A stretch of DNA of 38,267 nt, taken from assembly GCA_016932075.1 (NCBI GenBank), contig JAFGDP010000046.1, positions 1 through 38,267 of the forward strand. The letters run 5' to 3'. Shown here piece by piece: positions 24,022-32,335 of the stretch. The first letter of the stretch is position 1, and every line of letters begins with the position of its first letter. Under the pieces are notes generated by a model. The model searched no databases. It was not told the DNA's origin and was given only the letters and a program-made list of their open reading frames with translations. The DNA is from Chitinispirillaceae bacterium. Lineage in GTDB: Bacteria; Fibrobacterota; Chitinivibrionia; Chitinivibrionales; Chitinispirillaceae. Both the position numbers and the translations under genes were made by a program.

Positions 24022-24143
24022 CCCCTGACCGGCATGGCAGCCGGTACCCGTCATCTCGAACGATCGAAAGAAACACTCGCCATTATAACCCTATGGGGTA
24101 TCGTGGGGGATACATAATTAACATCTTAAAAGGAGATGCCAAC

Positions 24144-25361
24144 GTGGGTAAATTAGCCGGAAAAGCAGTGGTGGCGCAGGGTGGAGGCCCGACCGCCGTT
24201 ATCAATCAGAGTCTTGTCGGCGTGGTGCTGGAGGCCAGAAAATTCGATTGTATCGAAAATGTCTATGGCGCGCTTCACGGTGTGAGCGGTATCATAAGCG
24301 AGCAATTCCTTGACCTTGCCCAGGCCACGACGCACAATCTCGAGATGGTTGCCAAAACGCCGGGGTCGGCCATGCTGTCGACGCGCGACAAACCGAACGA
24401 GGAATATTGCGCAAAAATTTTTCAGGTTCTCAAAGCGCATGATGTCCGCTATTTTTATTACATCGGGGGAAACGATTCGGCCGACACCTGCAGGATCGTC
24501 AATGAGAATGCGCATACCGCCGGTTATGAGTTGCGCGTCGTGCACATTCCCAAGACCATAGACAACGATCTGCTGGTAACGGACCACTGTCCCGGTTACG
24601 GTTCCGCGGCGCTCTTTGTGAGCAAGGCATTTGCCGGCATCAATCTCGACAACAGGAGCCTTCCCGGCGTGTATATCGGCGTAGTCATGGGACGCAATGC
24701 GGGCTTTTTGACGGCGGCAAGCATTTTCGCGAAAAAGTATCCCGATGACGGACCACACCTTGTGTATGTCCCTGAAAAGCCATTTGCTGTCGACAAGTTT
24801 CTTTCCGATGTTGAAAAAGCCTACAATGAATTCGGCCGCTGCGTGATAGCCGTATCAGAAGGCGTCTGCAATGCGCAGGGCGAGCCTGTCGTTACCACGC
24901 TTACCACAACCGATGAGCGGGACGCCCACGGCAATATCCAGCTTTCGGGGACCGGAGCGCTCGGCGATGCGCTCGGCGATATCATCAAAAAGAAGCTTAA
25001 AATCAAGCGCGTTCGCTGCGATACCTTCGGGTACCTGCAGCGGAGTTTCCTCGGCACCATATCGCCGGTGGACGCCAATGAAGCGCGTGAAGTCGGGGAG
25101 AAGGCGGTGCAGTTTTCGGTGTGGCACAACGTTGACGGCAGTGTCGCCATACGACGCACCGGCGACTATTCGGTTGAGTATTTCCTTACCCCGCTGGCGA
25201 CGGTGGCGAGAAAAGCGAAGTCCATGCCGGACGAGTATATTGACGCGGCGAACTCTACCGTCACGCAGGAGTTCAAGAATTACGCGCGCCCGCTCGTCGG
25301 GGACATGCCGGAGTATGACCGGATTTCAGCGCCCGGAGTGACGAAGGTCCTGAACAAGTAA
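24144..25361 (+). CDS. Pyrophosphate-dependent 6-phosphofructokinase
   Basis: A 405-residue PFK-A superfamily enzyme that phosphorylates fructose-6-phosphate reversibly with PPi. The phosphoryl donor site shows AQGGGPTAVIN near the N-terminus and GGND (108-111), where ATP enzymes have GGDG. PKTIDND (136-142) carries the Lys typical of PPi enzymes. The sugar-binding MGRNAGFL is present. The GTG start at 24144 follows AAAGGAGA at 9 bp; an ATG at 24093 would add 17 unlikely residues. It is monocistronic, with a strong GC palindrome downstream. PPi use is inferred from the motifs and saves ATP in glycolysis. Confidence 0.92.
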   Translation: MGKLAGKAVVAQGGGPTAVINQSLVGVVLEARKFDCIENVYGALHGVSGIISEQFLDLAQATTHNLEMVAKTPGSAMLSTRDKPNEEYCAKIFQVLKAHDVRYFYYIGGNDSADTCRIVNENAHTAGYELRVVHIPKTIDNDLLVTDHCPGYGSAALFVSKAFAGINLDNRSLPGVYIGVVMGRNAGFLTAASIFAKKYPDDGPHLVYVPEKPFAVDKFLSDVEKAYNEFGRCVIAVSEGVCNAQGEPVVTTLTTTDERDAHGNIQLSGTGALGDALGDIIKKKLKIKRVRCDTFGYLQRSFLGTISPVDANEAREVGEKAVQFSVWHNVDGSVAIRRTGDYSVEYFLTPLATVARKAKSMPDEYIDAANSTVTQEFKNYARPLVGDMPEYDRISAPGVTKVLNK

Positions 25362-25392
25362 ACGTCAAGCCGGTAGTGGGGGCAGTCATGTC

Positions 25393-25420
25393 AGCGGCCG
25401 GCGCGCGCCGGCCGCTTTCT
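25393..25420 (+). terminator. Terminator-like GC palindrome after PFK
   Basis: A perfect 24-bp palindrome, AGCGGCCGGCGC/GCGCCGGCCGCT (25393-25416), is followed by TTTCT. The T-run is short, so termination may be partial. The rest of the 232-bp gap (25417-25593) holds no gene; a TATATATATT tract (25541-25550) may supply a -10 for the next gene, but no -35 is convincing. Confidence 0.7.
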
Positions 25421-25593
25421 GTCCGGTGGATCCGTCAGAGAGAACATATCCCCTAGCAGCGAGCGGGGTGCAATGGCAGTTCCACGTCGAGGCGGAGTAT
25501 TTTTATGAAGCGAGACGAGTTCATCACCATCATGACCTGTATATATATTAGAAGATAGCAATCAGGTATGAACACACGCCGGACCGGAAGTGA

Positions 25594-26493
25594 ATGCAGA
25601 TGATGTTCGATATGGTGCAGAAAAAGGGAGACCGTGAGTTGCTTGATGGAAGGGTAACAGTGTATGCCGTAATCGATATGGACCCTGCCGAGCTAATGAC
25701 GACGAAGCACACGTTCGCTTCAATGGTCCACAGCGGATTTCTGGTCTCCCAGGGAAACTTCAAGGACCAGTACAATTTCCGGGATTTCTTAAAATCGGAA
25801 CTTGGCATTACGCTCGAAGACGGGCTTGAACAGGGCCTTGCTCAGCTCCTCGAACGCATGGACGGCCTTGAGTCCACGCTTGACCCGCAGAAACTGAAGG
25901 AACGTCTTGAGTCCATGGATGACCTTAATGACCTTATCCCGACCCCGGCAAAAATCGTCCCGTTTCATACCGAAGAGGAGATCCTCACGCAGGAGGGCGA
26001 TGTCTTCTTTGCCGGGACCTTCAGGAACGTCGGCAATGCGGTACTGACGGTACAGGCGTTGCCCATGCTGTATCAGGCACGGTTCCGGGAGCAGGAAGCT
26101 GGACGCATCAAAAACGAGATCGAAACGCTCATTTCCCAGATCGAAAAAGGCGATTCCCGGCATTCCCTTGCATCCCCCGAAACCGATGCCGATAAATCGA
26201 CCGAAGAGCATCTCCTGCGGGATTTTATTCCAAATATGCTGTATTCGCGCAAGGAGGCACGCAGCTTCGATGCCACGGTACGGGAGTTCAGGGCCGCCAT
26301 GAAGCAATACCGGTTTCCGGAAGATATCGATGCAATCATTGCGATCATCAGCAGCACCAAAGAGTTGACGGAAAAGGACAACCGGCTCCTGGAGCTTTAT
26401 ACGAAAAAGATAACCAGCGTGGAAAAAGAGGATTTCAAGGCGGTCGATGCCGTGGCCCGTGAGATAAAACAGTTACGGGATGCCGATACCTGA
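25594..26493 (+). CDS. Conserved-looking hypothetical protein, helical
   Basis: I do not recognise this 299-residue protein. It has no signal peptide or TM helix. The N-terminal part (about 20-170) is mixed alpha/beta with a repeated leucine/acidic helix (LAQLLERMDGLEST ... LKERLESMDDLNDL) and a strand-rich stretch (GDVFFAGTFRNVGNAVLTVQ). The C-terminal half is strongly charged helices. GGAAGTGA before the ATG supports the start. It ends 68 bp before the hybrid histidine kinase start on the same strand, so the two may be co-transcribed, and it might be a regulator or sensor partner of that kinase. Confidence 0.7.
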   Translation: MQMMFDMVQKKGDRELLDGRVTVYAVIDMDPAELMTTKHTFASMVHSGFLVSQGNFKDQYNFRDFLKSELGITLEDGLEQGLAQLLERMDGLESTLDPQKLKERLESMDDLNDLIPTPAKIVPFHTEEEILTQEGDVFFAGTFRNVGNAVLTVQALPMLYQARFREQEAGRIKNEIETLISQIEKGDSRHSLASPETDADKSTEEHLLRDFIPNMLYSRKEARSFDATVREFRAAMKQYRFPEDIDAIIAIISSTKELTEKDNRLLELYTKKITSVEKEDFKAVDAVAREIKQLRDADT

Positions 26494-26561
26494 TCTATGG
26501 CAGGACCGCGTCATTCAACCCCGCTCCGGTGGCAGTGCCGGTGCGGTTCTACGAAGAGTGC

Positions 26562-28223
26562 ATGCGTATGGATCCCGATGTCGGATTGATGGCGCGCATC
26601 ATAGAGCACACCCCGATCGGTATCGTCATTCTCAGGATTGACCGGACCATACGGTACGTCAATTCGCTCGCGGCTCATCTTTTAAACTGCGACCGCGAAT
26701 CCCTGCTGGATACCTCTGTCGACCCGTTTATCGTTGACCGCCCGAATGAAATCCCTTGGCTGGAGCTCTGGCAGCTTGTTGCGCGGGGAACCTCGAATGA
26801 AACGGTTGTCGGGATTGCTCGCAGAGAGAGCGAAGAGATAACCTGTGCGCTGACCGCCTTCCATATCGGCGGCCGTGAAACCCAGGACGACGCCATCGCG
26901 CTTGTGTTCAGGGACATTACCCATGAGGTCAGAATCGCGGAACAGCTTGAAACCAAAAACAACGAAATGGCCAAGATGAACACCGAGCTCATCCGTTCGA
27001 ACGTCGAGCTCAAGCGTGTTTCCGAAATGAAGTCCAACTTTCTGAGCATCGCCTCGCATGAGCTTAAGACACCGCTCACGTCAATCAAGGGGTATTCCGA
27101 TATCATCATCGACGGCATGCGGGAACGGGTTGATCCCGGCATATTCCGCATGATTGAAAGCATCAACCGCGCTGCCGACCGTCTCCATACCATCATCAAT
27201 AATATTCTCGACGTTACCCGTATTGAACAGAAAAAAATCCGCCTGCGCCCCGAGAAGTTTTCGCTCGCGACGCTTGCCCGGGACTGCGTGGAAGAATGCG
27301 CACAGCTTGCGGAAAAACGGAGCATAACGTTCAACTGTTATTTGGCCCATGATATGCCGCTTTTTTACGGCGACAAGATGCGCATGCATCAGGTGTTCAT
27401 CAACCTTTTTTCAAATGCGGTTAAATATTCGCCGGACGGTGCAGCGGTCGAGGTGTCGATCCAGATTGAAGAGGACACGCAGTTTCATATCCGGGTGAGC
27501 GATCGCGGTATCGGTATTGATAAGAGCGAACACAAACGCATTTTTGACTCCTTTTACGAAGTGGGCGATATCAGCAAGCACAGTACGGATCATATCAAAT
27601 TCATGGGCAGCGGTATGGGGCTCGGACTTTCCATCGCAAAAGGCCTTGTGGTGCGCCATGGTGGCCGGATCTGGGTGGAGAGTGAAGGCGTTCGTCCCAA
27701 CGATTATCTTGGCAGTACCTTTCACGTGTTGCTCCCGATCAGGTCGGAAATGGGATGGGATGACATTGAGAAGATCATGGATCCCAAAGTTGCAGTTACG
27801 GTCAAGAAGACGGCCGAGGCAGAAGAGCATGGGGACAGGAAACCGACCATGCTTCTTATCGATTCAGACCGTGAAGTGGTGGAAGTCGCCCGCATGGTGC
27901 TCGAAAATGCCTTCGATATACTCAACGCGACCACTGGCGAACAGGGCCTTTCCCTTGCATTCCAGTACAAACCTTCGGCAATCCTGCTCGATGCAAGCCT
28001 GTCCGGGCTCGACGGGTACCGGACCTGCAGCATTCTCAGGAGCCAGGACGAGACCCGTGATATACCGATTATTTTTCTCTCCGCTATTACTTCACAAAGC
28101 GAAATCGAACGGTGCTTCTCTTCGGGGGCCGATGATTTCATCATCAAACCGTTCAGCGGCAGGGAACTCATGGACAAGCTGTGGCGGCTTCTGCTCAAGA
28201 AAAAGGAAGAAGCGGTAAAATAG
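26562..28223 (+). CDS. Cytosolic hybrid histidine kinase: PAS-HisKA-HATPase-REC
   Basis: A 553-residue sensor kinase with no TM helix, so it senses an internal signal. Numbering from 26562: a PAS domain at about 10-120; a coiled linker; HisKA with ASHELKTPLTS (phospho-accepting H166); and HATPase with N-box NLFSNAVKYSPDG, G1 DRGIGID and G2 GSGMGLGLSIAKGL. A C-terminal receiver follows (about 427-545) with the acidic pair in IDSD, phospho-acceptor D477 in LLLDAS, and Lys in IIKPFSG. The ATG at 26562 follows GAAGAG at 4 bp; an in-frame GTG at 26529 would add 11 residues. A cognate output regulator is not adjacent. Confidence 0.92.
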   Translation: MRMDPDVGLMARIIEHTPIGIVILRIDRTIRYVNSLAAHLLNCDRESLLDTSVDPFIVDRPNEIPWLELWQLVARGTSNETVVGIARRESEEITCALTAFHIGGRETQDDAIALVFRDITHEVRIAEQLETKNNEMAKMNTELIRSNVELKRVSEMKSNFLSIASHELKTPLTSIKGYSDIIIDGMRERVDPGIFRMIESINRAADRLHTIINNILDVTRIEQKKIRLRPEKFSLATLARDCVEECAQLAEKRSITFNCYLAHDMPLFYGDKMRMHQVFINLFSNAVKYSPDGAAVEVSIQIEEDTQFHIRVSDRGIGIDKSEHKRIFDSFYEVGDISKHSTDHIKFMGSGMGLGLSIAKGLVVRHGGRIWVESEGVRPNDYLGSTFHVLLPIRSEMGWDDIEKIMDPKVAVTVKKTAEAEEHGDRKPTMLLIDSDREVVEVARMVLENAFDILNATTGEQGLSLAFQYKPSAILLDASLSGLDGYRTCSILRSQDETRDIPIIFLSAITSQSEIERCFSSGADDFIIKPFSGRELMDKLWRLLLKKKEEAVK

Positions 28224-28300
28224 ACCGCGTGGATCGGAAGCGCTCTCCCATGTAAAACAACGTGGATGAGCTTTGTCCCGTTCGGATCGGGCTGCCGCAT

Positions 28301-28330
28301 AAAAAAAGGAGAACCGGCCGGTTCTCCTTT
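28301..28330 (-). terminator. Bidirectional Rho-independent terminator between convergent genes
   Basis: A 26-bp perfect palindrome (28305-28330, AAAGGAGAACCGG/CCGGTTCTCCTTT) sits between the hybrid kinase (+) and the SH3 gene (-). On the minus strand it is followed by a run of seven T (28307-28301), ideal for the SH3 gene. On the plus strand only three T follow, so it is weaker for the kinase. Confidence 0.88.
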
Positions 28331-28360
28331 CAGGACATACTATTCTGGTACGAAAGGCGC

Positions 28361-28804
28361 TTATTTTACCTGGCGTTCAATCGTCTCCTTGTCGACATTG
28401 TCACGCAAAGCGTCTTTAAATGAGCGGTCGAGGTAGATGCGTTCGGCGTTGGGATCGTCACTGTCGATAATGTAGACCGGCGTTGGCGCATCGAGGTATC
28501 CCATGACTTCGGCATTATCAAAGACAAAGGTTTTGCTTTTTCCAATAGCAATGACAAGCTGTTTTTCAACCCAGCCGGTCTGTCCTTCGACGTTTTTAAC
28601 CATGTAATGCTGGCCTTTGGAATCGAGAACCAGCAGGCGGTCCACGGTACCGACTTTGAAAATCGGCTGCTCATACACCTCGCGGATCCGGTTTTTATAC
28701 ACCCCCACACTGCCCTTTTTGGCCTGAACATATTTCTGGCTCTCCGCCGCCCAGAGTGCGACACTGGCCATAAGGATCACCCACAGCAGGTTGCTTAATC
28801 GCAT
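28361..28804 (-). CDS. Secreted SH3-like domain protein
   Basis: A 147-residue exported protein. The signal peptide is MRLSNLLWVILMASVALWAA (about 1-20). A bacterial SH3-like (SH3b) barrel spans about residues 24-85, with KGSVGVYKN, FKVGTVDRLLVLD and GQTGWVEKQLV at the usual places. A short C-terminal part includes VYIIDSDDPNAERIYLDRS. ATG 28804 is chosen because AAAGGAG lies 7 bp upstream; GTG at 28810 is too close. It has its own promoter and terminator. Such domains often bind peptidoglycan, but the ligand is unknown here. Confidence 0.8.
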   Translation of the reverse strand: MRLSNLLWVILMASVALWAAESQKYVQAKKGSVGVYKNRIREVYEQPIFKVGTVDRLLVLDSKGQHYMVKNVEGQTGWVEKQLVIAIGKSKTFVFDNAEVMGYLDAPTPVYIIDSDDPNAERIYLDRSFKDALRDNVDKETIERQVK

Positions 28805-28851
28805 AATCACGCTCCTTTGCTTTTTACTAAAATAATTACTCTGCTAATCAA

Positions 28852-28880
28852 GTATAATAAATTTTTTTCCTGAATTCAAC
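28852..28880 (-). promoter_or_regulatory. Sigma-70-type promoter for SH3 protein gene
   Basis: On the minus strand: TTGAAT (28880-28875), a 17-bp spacer and TATACT (28857-28852). The predicted 5' UTR is about 40 nt to the ATG at 28804. Confidence 0.6.
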
Positions 28881-28897
28881 ATTTTAAAACCCTGCGT

Positions 28898-30364
28898 CTA
28901 TGCCCGATATGCGCCGGTGATAAAGCAGACGTCCATTTCACGTGCCGCTTTGGTTTCATCGAGACGGCTGACCGACGTGCTCCTCGGGCATGCTTGGAGC
29001 GCTTCCGGGGTCTCTTTTGCGGTTATGGCGATCTGCTTCATGGCTTCGGCAAAAGCGTCGAGCGTCTCCTTGCTTTCGGTCTCGGTCGGCTCGATCATCA
29101 GTGCCTCTTTAACGATTAGTGGGAAATAAACGGTCGGCGGATGGAATCCGAAATCAATGAGCGCCTTTGCAATATCAAGGGCATGGATATTCGATTCGGT
29201 CTGCCGCTGCGCGCTCAGGACAAATTCATGCATGCACGTTTTCAGGTGGGGAATGTGGTAGTCATTCTTGAGCAACTGCATGAGATAATTGGCATTAAGG
29301 ACCGCATTCTCGCTCACTTCTATCAGGCCTGACGCTCCATGCATGACAATATATGCGTAGGCCTTGAGGCACACGGCAAAATTGCCGTAAAACGGGGCAA
29401 TATAGCCTATGGATTTCGGGAAATCGTAATCAAGGGCGTAGGTATTATCGGCCCGTTTGGCAATCCGGGATATTGGAAGGAAGGGTTCCAGGTGTTTTTT
29501 TACCCCGATCGGCCCGGCGCCCGGACCGCCGCCGCCATGGGGGGTGCCGAATGTTTTATGCAGATTCACATGCACCACATCGAACGCCGCGTCTCCAGGT
29601 CTGAACTTGCCCAGAATGGCGTTTAGATTGGCGCCGTCATAATAGAGCTGGGCATCAAACCGGTGGGCGAGCGAGGCGATTTTTTCAATCTGCGGGTTGA
29701 ACAGGCCGAGCGTGTTCGGATTGGTCATCATGATGCCGGCGGTGTGATCGTTCACCATTGATTCCAGCGCCGTGAAATCGATCAGGCCTGTTGCGGAGTC
29801 GGTCGGCACTGAGCGGACCGTGAATCCCGCGATGGCCGCGCTTGAAGGATTGGTGCCGTGCGCTTCATCCGGAATGAGGATCTCGGTTTTGCGGTTGCCT
29901 TTGTCGCGGTGGTAGGCGGCAATAAGCATCATGCCGGTGAGTTCACCGTGGGCGCCCGCAAGGGGATGCACCGAAAAGGCGTCCATACCAAGAATTTCGC
30001 AGAGCAGCCGCTCGAATTCATAGAGAACCGCAAGCGCTCCCTGTGTCAGCATGCCGCCGCGCCGCAGTTGCGGCAGGAGCGGATGCAGTGCGGAAAATCC
30101 CTCAAGGGAGGTTATTTTTTCCAGAATTTTCGGGTTGTACTTCATGGTGCATGAGCCCAGCGGATAGAAACAGGTGTCAACACCCACGTTTTTTCGCGAA
30201 AGGGCGGTGAAGTGACGCACCACGTCGAGCTCCGAAAGCTCACACAGCTCAGCGTCCTTCTCGCGCAGGTAATTCGCCGCAATGGACGTCTGGACAGGAA
30301 CGTCAAGAGCAGGGAGCGACACCCCTTTCCGTCCCTGGACCGATTTTTCGAATATCAGCGGCAT
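28898..30364 (-). CDS. gcvPB: Glycine dehydrogenase (decarboxylating) subunit 2
   Basis: P-protein subunit 2 of the glycine cleavage system: PLP-dependent decarboxylation of glycine, with transfer of the aminomethyl group to lipoyl-GcvH. The 488-residue length is right for the two-subunit form. The PLP Lys lies in VNLHKTFGTPHGGGGPG. Upstream, CFYPLGSCTMKYNP and the EAHGTNPSSAAIAG motif are present. It overlaps gcvPA by 10 bp and is the last gene of the gcvH-gcvPA-gcvPB operon. No clear terminator; the downstream gap holds the SH3 gene promoter. Confidence 0.97.
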   Translation of the reverse strand: MPLIFEKSVQGRKGVSLPALDVPVQTSIAANYLREKDAELCELSELDVVRHFTALSRKNVGVDTCFYPLGSCTMKYNPKILEKITSLEGFSALHPLLPQLRRGGMLTQGALAVLYEFERLLCEILGMDAFSVHPLAGAHGELTGMMLIAAYHRDKGNRKTEILIPDEAHGTNPSSAAIAGFTVRSVPTDSATGLIDFTALESMVNDHTAGIMMTNPNTLGLFNPQIEKIASLAHRFDAQLYYDGANLNAILGKFRPGDAAFDVVHVNLHKTFGTPHGGGGPGAGPIGVKKHLEPFLPISRIAKRADNTYALDYDFPKSIGYIAPFYGNFAVCLKAYAYIVMHGASGLIEVSENAVLNANYLMQLLKNDYHIPHLKTCMHEFVLSAQRQTESNIHALDIAKALIDFGFHPPTVYFPLIVKEALMIEPTETESKETLDAFAEAMKQIAITAKETPEALQACPRSTSVSRLDETKAAREMDVCFITGAYRA

Positions 30365-31692
30365 ACGACGGCCTCCAGCGCTTCGGCAAGCTGTCCGATT
30401 TCGTATTTGGTGCGTTTTTCAGTGACCGCGATGAGGAGGTAGTTATCCATGTCCCTGTAGTATCGGCCAAGCGGAAAGCCGGCAGCGAATCCGAGCTCGA
30501 TCATGCGGCCGACACATTCACCGGCATCACCGGGGAGTTTGACCGTGAATTCGTTGAACGTGGGCGAGGACTCCATTACTTTTACCGAAGGAATGGCCTT
30601 GATCCGTTCCTTCGCGTAGTGCGCCTTGTTCACGCAGAGCCGCGCCACCTCTTTGAGTCCTTCTTTTCCGACAAGGCTCAGGTACAGGTGCGCCCGCAGG
30701 GCGCACAGAGACTGGTTGGTGCAGATATTTGAGGTGGCTTTCTCGCGGCGGATGTGCTGTTCGCGGGCCTGCAGCGACAGCACGTACCCGGTCCTTCCGG
30801 CCCGGTCGACGGTCCGCGCAACGATCCTGCCCGGAATCCGCCGGATGAGCGACTTTTTCGCGGCCAGAAAACCGAGATACGGCCCGCCGAACGAAAGCGG
30901 CAGCCCCAGCGACTGTCCCTCGCCGGTGGCAATGTCGAAACCCTGCTCGCCCGGTGTTTTCAGGAGCGCGCACGCTATTGGATAGACGGTCTGGATGGTC
31001 ATGATTCCCGACTGTCGTGCTTTTTTCACGATGTCGGTGTGGTCGTCAATCACCCCGAAAAAGTTCGGATTCTGCAGGATGACCGCCGCGATTGAATCGT
31101 CGAGGGCATCAAATACCGCCGTGCGATCGCTTTGTCCGTGGGACACGGGTATTTCAACGAATTCAATCGAAAGATTGGCCGTATAGGAGTAGATCATCTT
31201 CCGGTAAATAGGATTGACCCCTCCGTCAAGGACCACCGTGCGCCTGCCGGTCACGCTCACCGCCATTTGGCACGCCTCGTACAGTGCCGTGCCTCCGTCG
31301 TAGAGAGAGGCATTGGAGACGTCCATACCGGTCAGACGGCAGATGTCGGTCTGGTATTCGTACATGGCCTGCAGCGTTCCCTGCGACACCTCCGGCTGGT
31401 ACGGGGTATAGGCGGTATAGAATTCGCTCCGGGAGGCGAGCGCATCGACTGCCGCAGGAATAAAGTGATCGTAAAATCCGCCGCCGACGAAACAGGTGAG
31501 ATGCGAATAGTTCTGACGGGCAAGGTGTTCAAAATGGGTATAGGCATCGAATTCGGATTTCGGTGTCCCTAAAGAAAAGGATTTCGGGCGCAGGGATGAC
31601 GGGATATCGGAGAAAAGCCCGTCAATCGTATTGACGCCGCACGCGTGCAGCATCGCCAGCCGTTGTTCCGGTGTCGTCGCGATATAGCTCAT
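30355..31692 (-). CDS. gcvPA: Glycine dehydrogenase (decarboxylating) subunit 1
   Basis: P-protein subunit 1, 445 residues, as usual for the split form. Recognisable parts are MSYIATTPEQRLAML, FVGGGFYDHFIPAAVDAL, TAYTPYQPEVSQGTLQAMYEY and SLYDGGTA near the N-terminus, and TSNICTNQSLCALRAHLYL in the middle. It forms an alpha2beta2 PLP enzyme with GcvPB. The start overlaps the gcvH stop by 4 bp and its stop overlaps gcvPB, so the operon is translationally coupled. Confidence 0.97.
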   Translation of the reverse strand: MSYIATTPEQRLAMLHACGVNTIDGLFSDIPSSLRPKSFSLGTPKSEFDAYTHFEHLARQNYSHLTCFVGGGFYDHFIPAAVDALASRSEFYTAYTPYQPEVSQGTLQAMYEYQTDICRLTGMDVSNASLYDGGTALYEACQMAVSVTGRRTVVLDGGVNPIYRKMIYSYTANLSIEFVEIPVSHGQSDRTAVFDALDDSIAAVILQNPNFFGVIDDHTDIVKKARQSGIMTIQTVYPIACALLKTPGEQGFDIATGEGQSLGLPLSFGGPYLGFLAAKKSLIRRIPGRIVARTVDRAGRTGYVLSLQAREQHIRREKATSNICTNQSLCALRAHLYLSLVGKEGLKEVARLCVNKAHYAKERIKAIPSVKVMESSPTFNEFTVKLPGDAGECVGRMIELGFAAGFPLGRYYRDMDNYLLIAVTEKRTKYEIGQLAEALEAVVCR

Positions 31693-32075
31693 GCTTCGCT
31701 CGAGACAAAGGCGTCATAGGCGCCTGCATCCAGGAGATCCGAGGTTTCGGTGTCCATGACGCCCGACACCTTGAAGATCCATCCTTCGCCGTAGGGGTCA
31801 CTGTTGATTTTCTCAGGTGCTGACTCCAGATCGCTGTTAACGCTTTCAATGCGGCCCGAGAGCGGGGAATAGAGGTCGCTGGCGGCTTTCACCGACTCGA
31901 TCACCCCGCATGGCGCGCCGGCCTTGACCTGGGCTCCTATCCTGGGCTGTTCCACAAAAGTGATGTCTCCCAGCGCTTCCTGAGCATGGGCAGTGATGCC
32001 GACCGTTGCGGTACTTCCCTCGACAATGACCCATTCGTGCGTTTTGGAATACTTGCGATCAGTGGGTGTGGTCAT
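31689..32075 (-). CDS. gcvH: Glycine cleavage system H protein
   Basis: The lipoyl carrier of the glycine cleavage system, 128 residues. The lipoylated Lys is K63 in GVIESVKAASDLYSPLSG. YSKTHEWV and VGITAHAQEALGDITFVEQP are standard. The start is ATG 32075 preceded by AAGGAGG at 11 bp (slightly long); an in-frame ATG at 32207 would add 44 non-homologous residues. First gene of the minus-strand gcv operon. It is separated from gcvT by the opposite-strand epimerase gene. I saw no glycine riboswitch in the 260-bp upstream gap. Confidence 0.96.
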   Translation of the reverse strand: MTTPTDRKYSKTHEWVIVEGSTATVGITAHAQEALGDITFVEQPRIGAQVKAGAPCGVIESVKAASDLYSPLSGRIESVNSDLESAPEKINSDPYGEGWIFKVSGVMDTETSDLLDAGAYDAFVSSEA

Positions 32076-32220
32076 AGGTGAAAATCCTCCTTCAGGCAGT
32101 GACAGTGAAAAGTGAAAATAATTAAGTGCAGAGCTGAAAACACGAAGGCGCGGAATGGAAAGACGGTTGCAGATGATGAAGGTGAAAAAGCATATCACGT
32201 CATCCAAAAACCCGGTTTTC

Positions 32221-32249
32221 TTGATAAGAACGGACCAGGAAATTATAAT
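32221..32249 (+). promoter_or_regulatory. Strong sigma-70-type promoter for epimerase gene
   Basis: TTGATA (32221-32226), a 17-bp spacer and TATAAT (32244-32249). This is the best-matching promoter in the window. The predicted start is near 32256, with an 80-nt 5' UTR to the GTG at 32336. Confidence 0.65.
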
Positions 32250-32250
32250 T

Positions 32251-32269
32251 GGGATACCAGATACATCCC
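32251..32269 (+). promoter_or_regulatory. Inverted repeat at the epimerase transcription start
   Basis: GGGAT (32251-32255) and ATCCC (32265-32269) are separated by 9 bp, just downstream of the -10 box. It could be an operator or a 5'-end hairpin stabilising the mRNA. The adjoining AATTATAATT is itself palindromic, so the region may be read in both directions. Confidence 0.3.
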
Positions 32270-32335
32270 TATCAAGGGAATTCCATGCTGTATGGTGGCG
32301 ATCAAATTCGATAACCGATCTGAAAGGGGTCTTGC

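Noticed and set aside
25541..25550. TATATATATT tract as a functional repeat or origin element
   Set aside because: It is a 10-bp simple tract with no DnaA-box-like companions; at most part of a weak promoter.
30527..31095. Long alternative-frame ORFs inside gcvPA
   Set aside because: GC-rich codon bias keeps frames open; gcvPA itself is unambiguous by homology.
32076..32335. Glycine riboswitch before gcvH
   Set aside because: No conserved glycine aptamer core or tandem aptamer pattern could be found on the minus strand in this gap.
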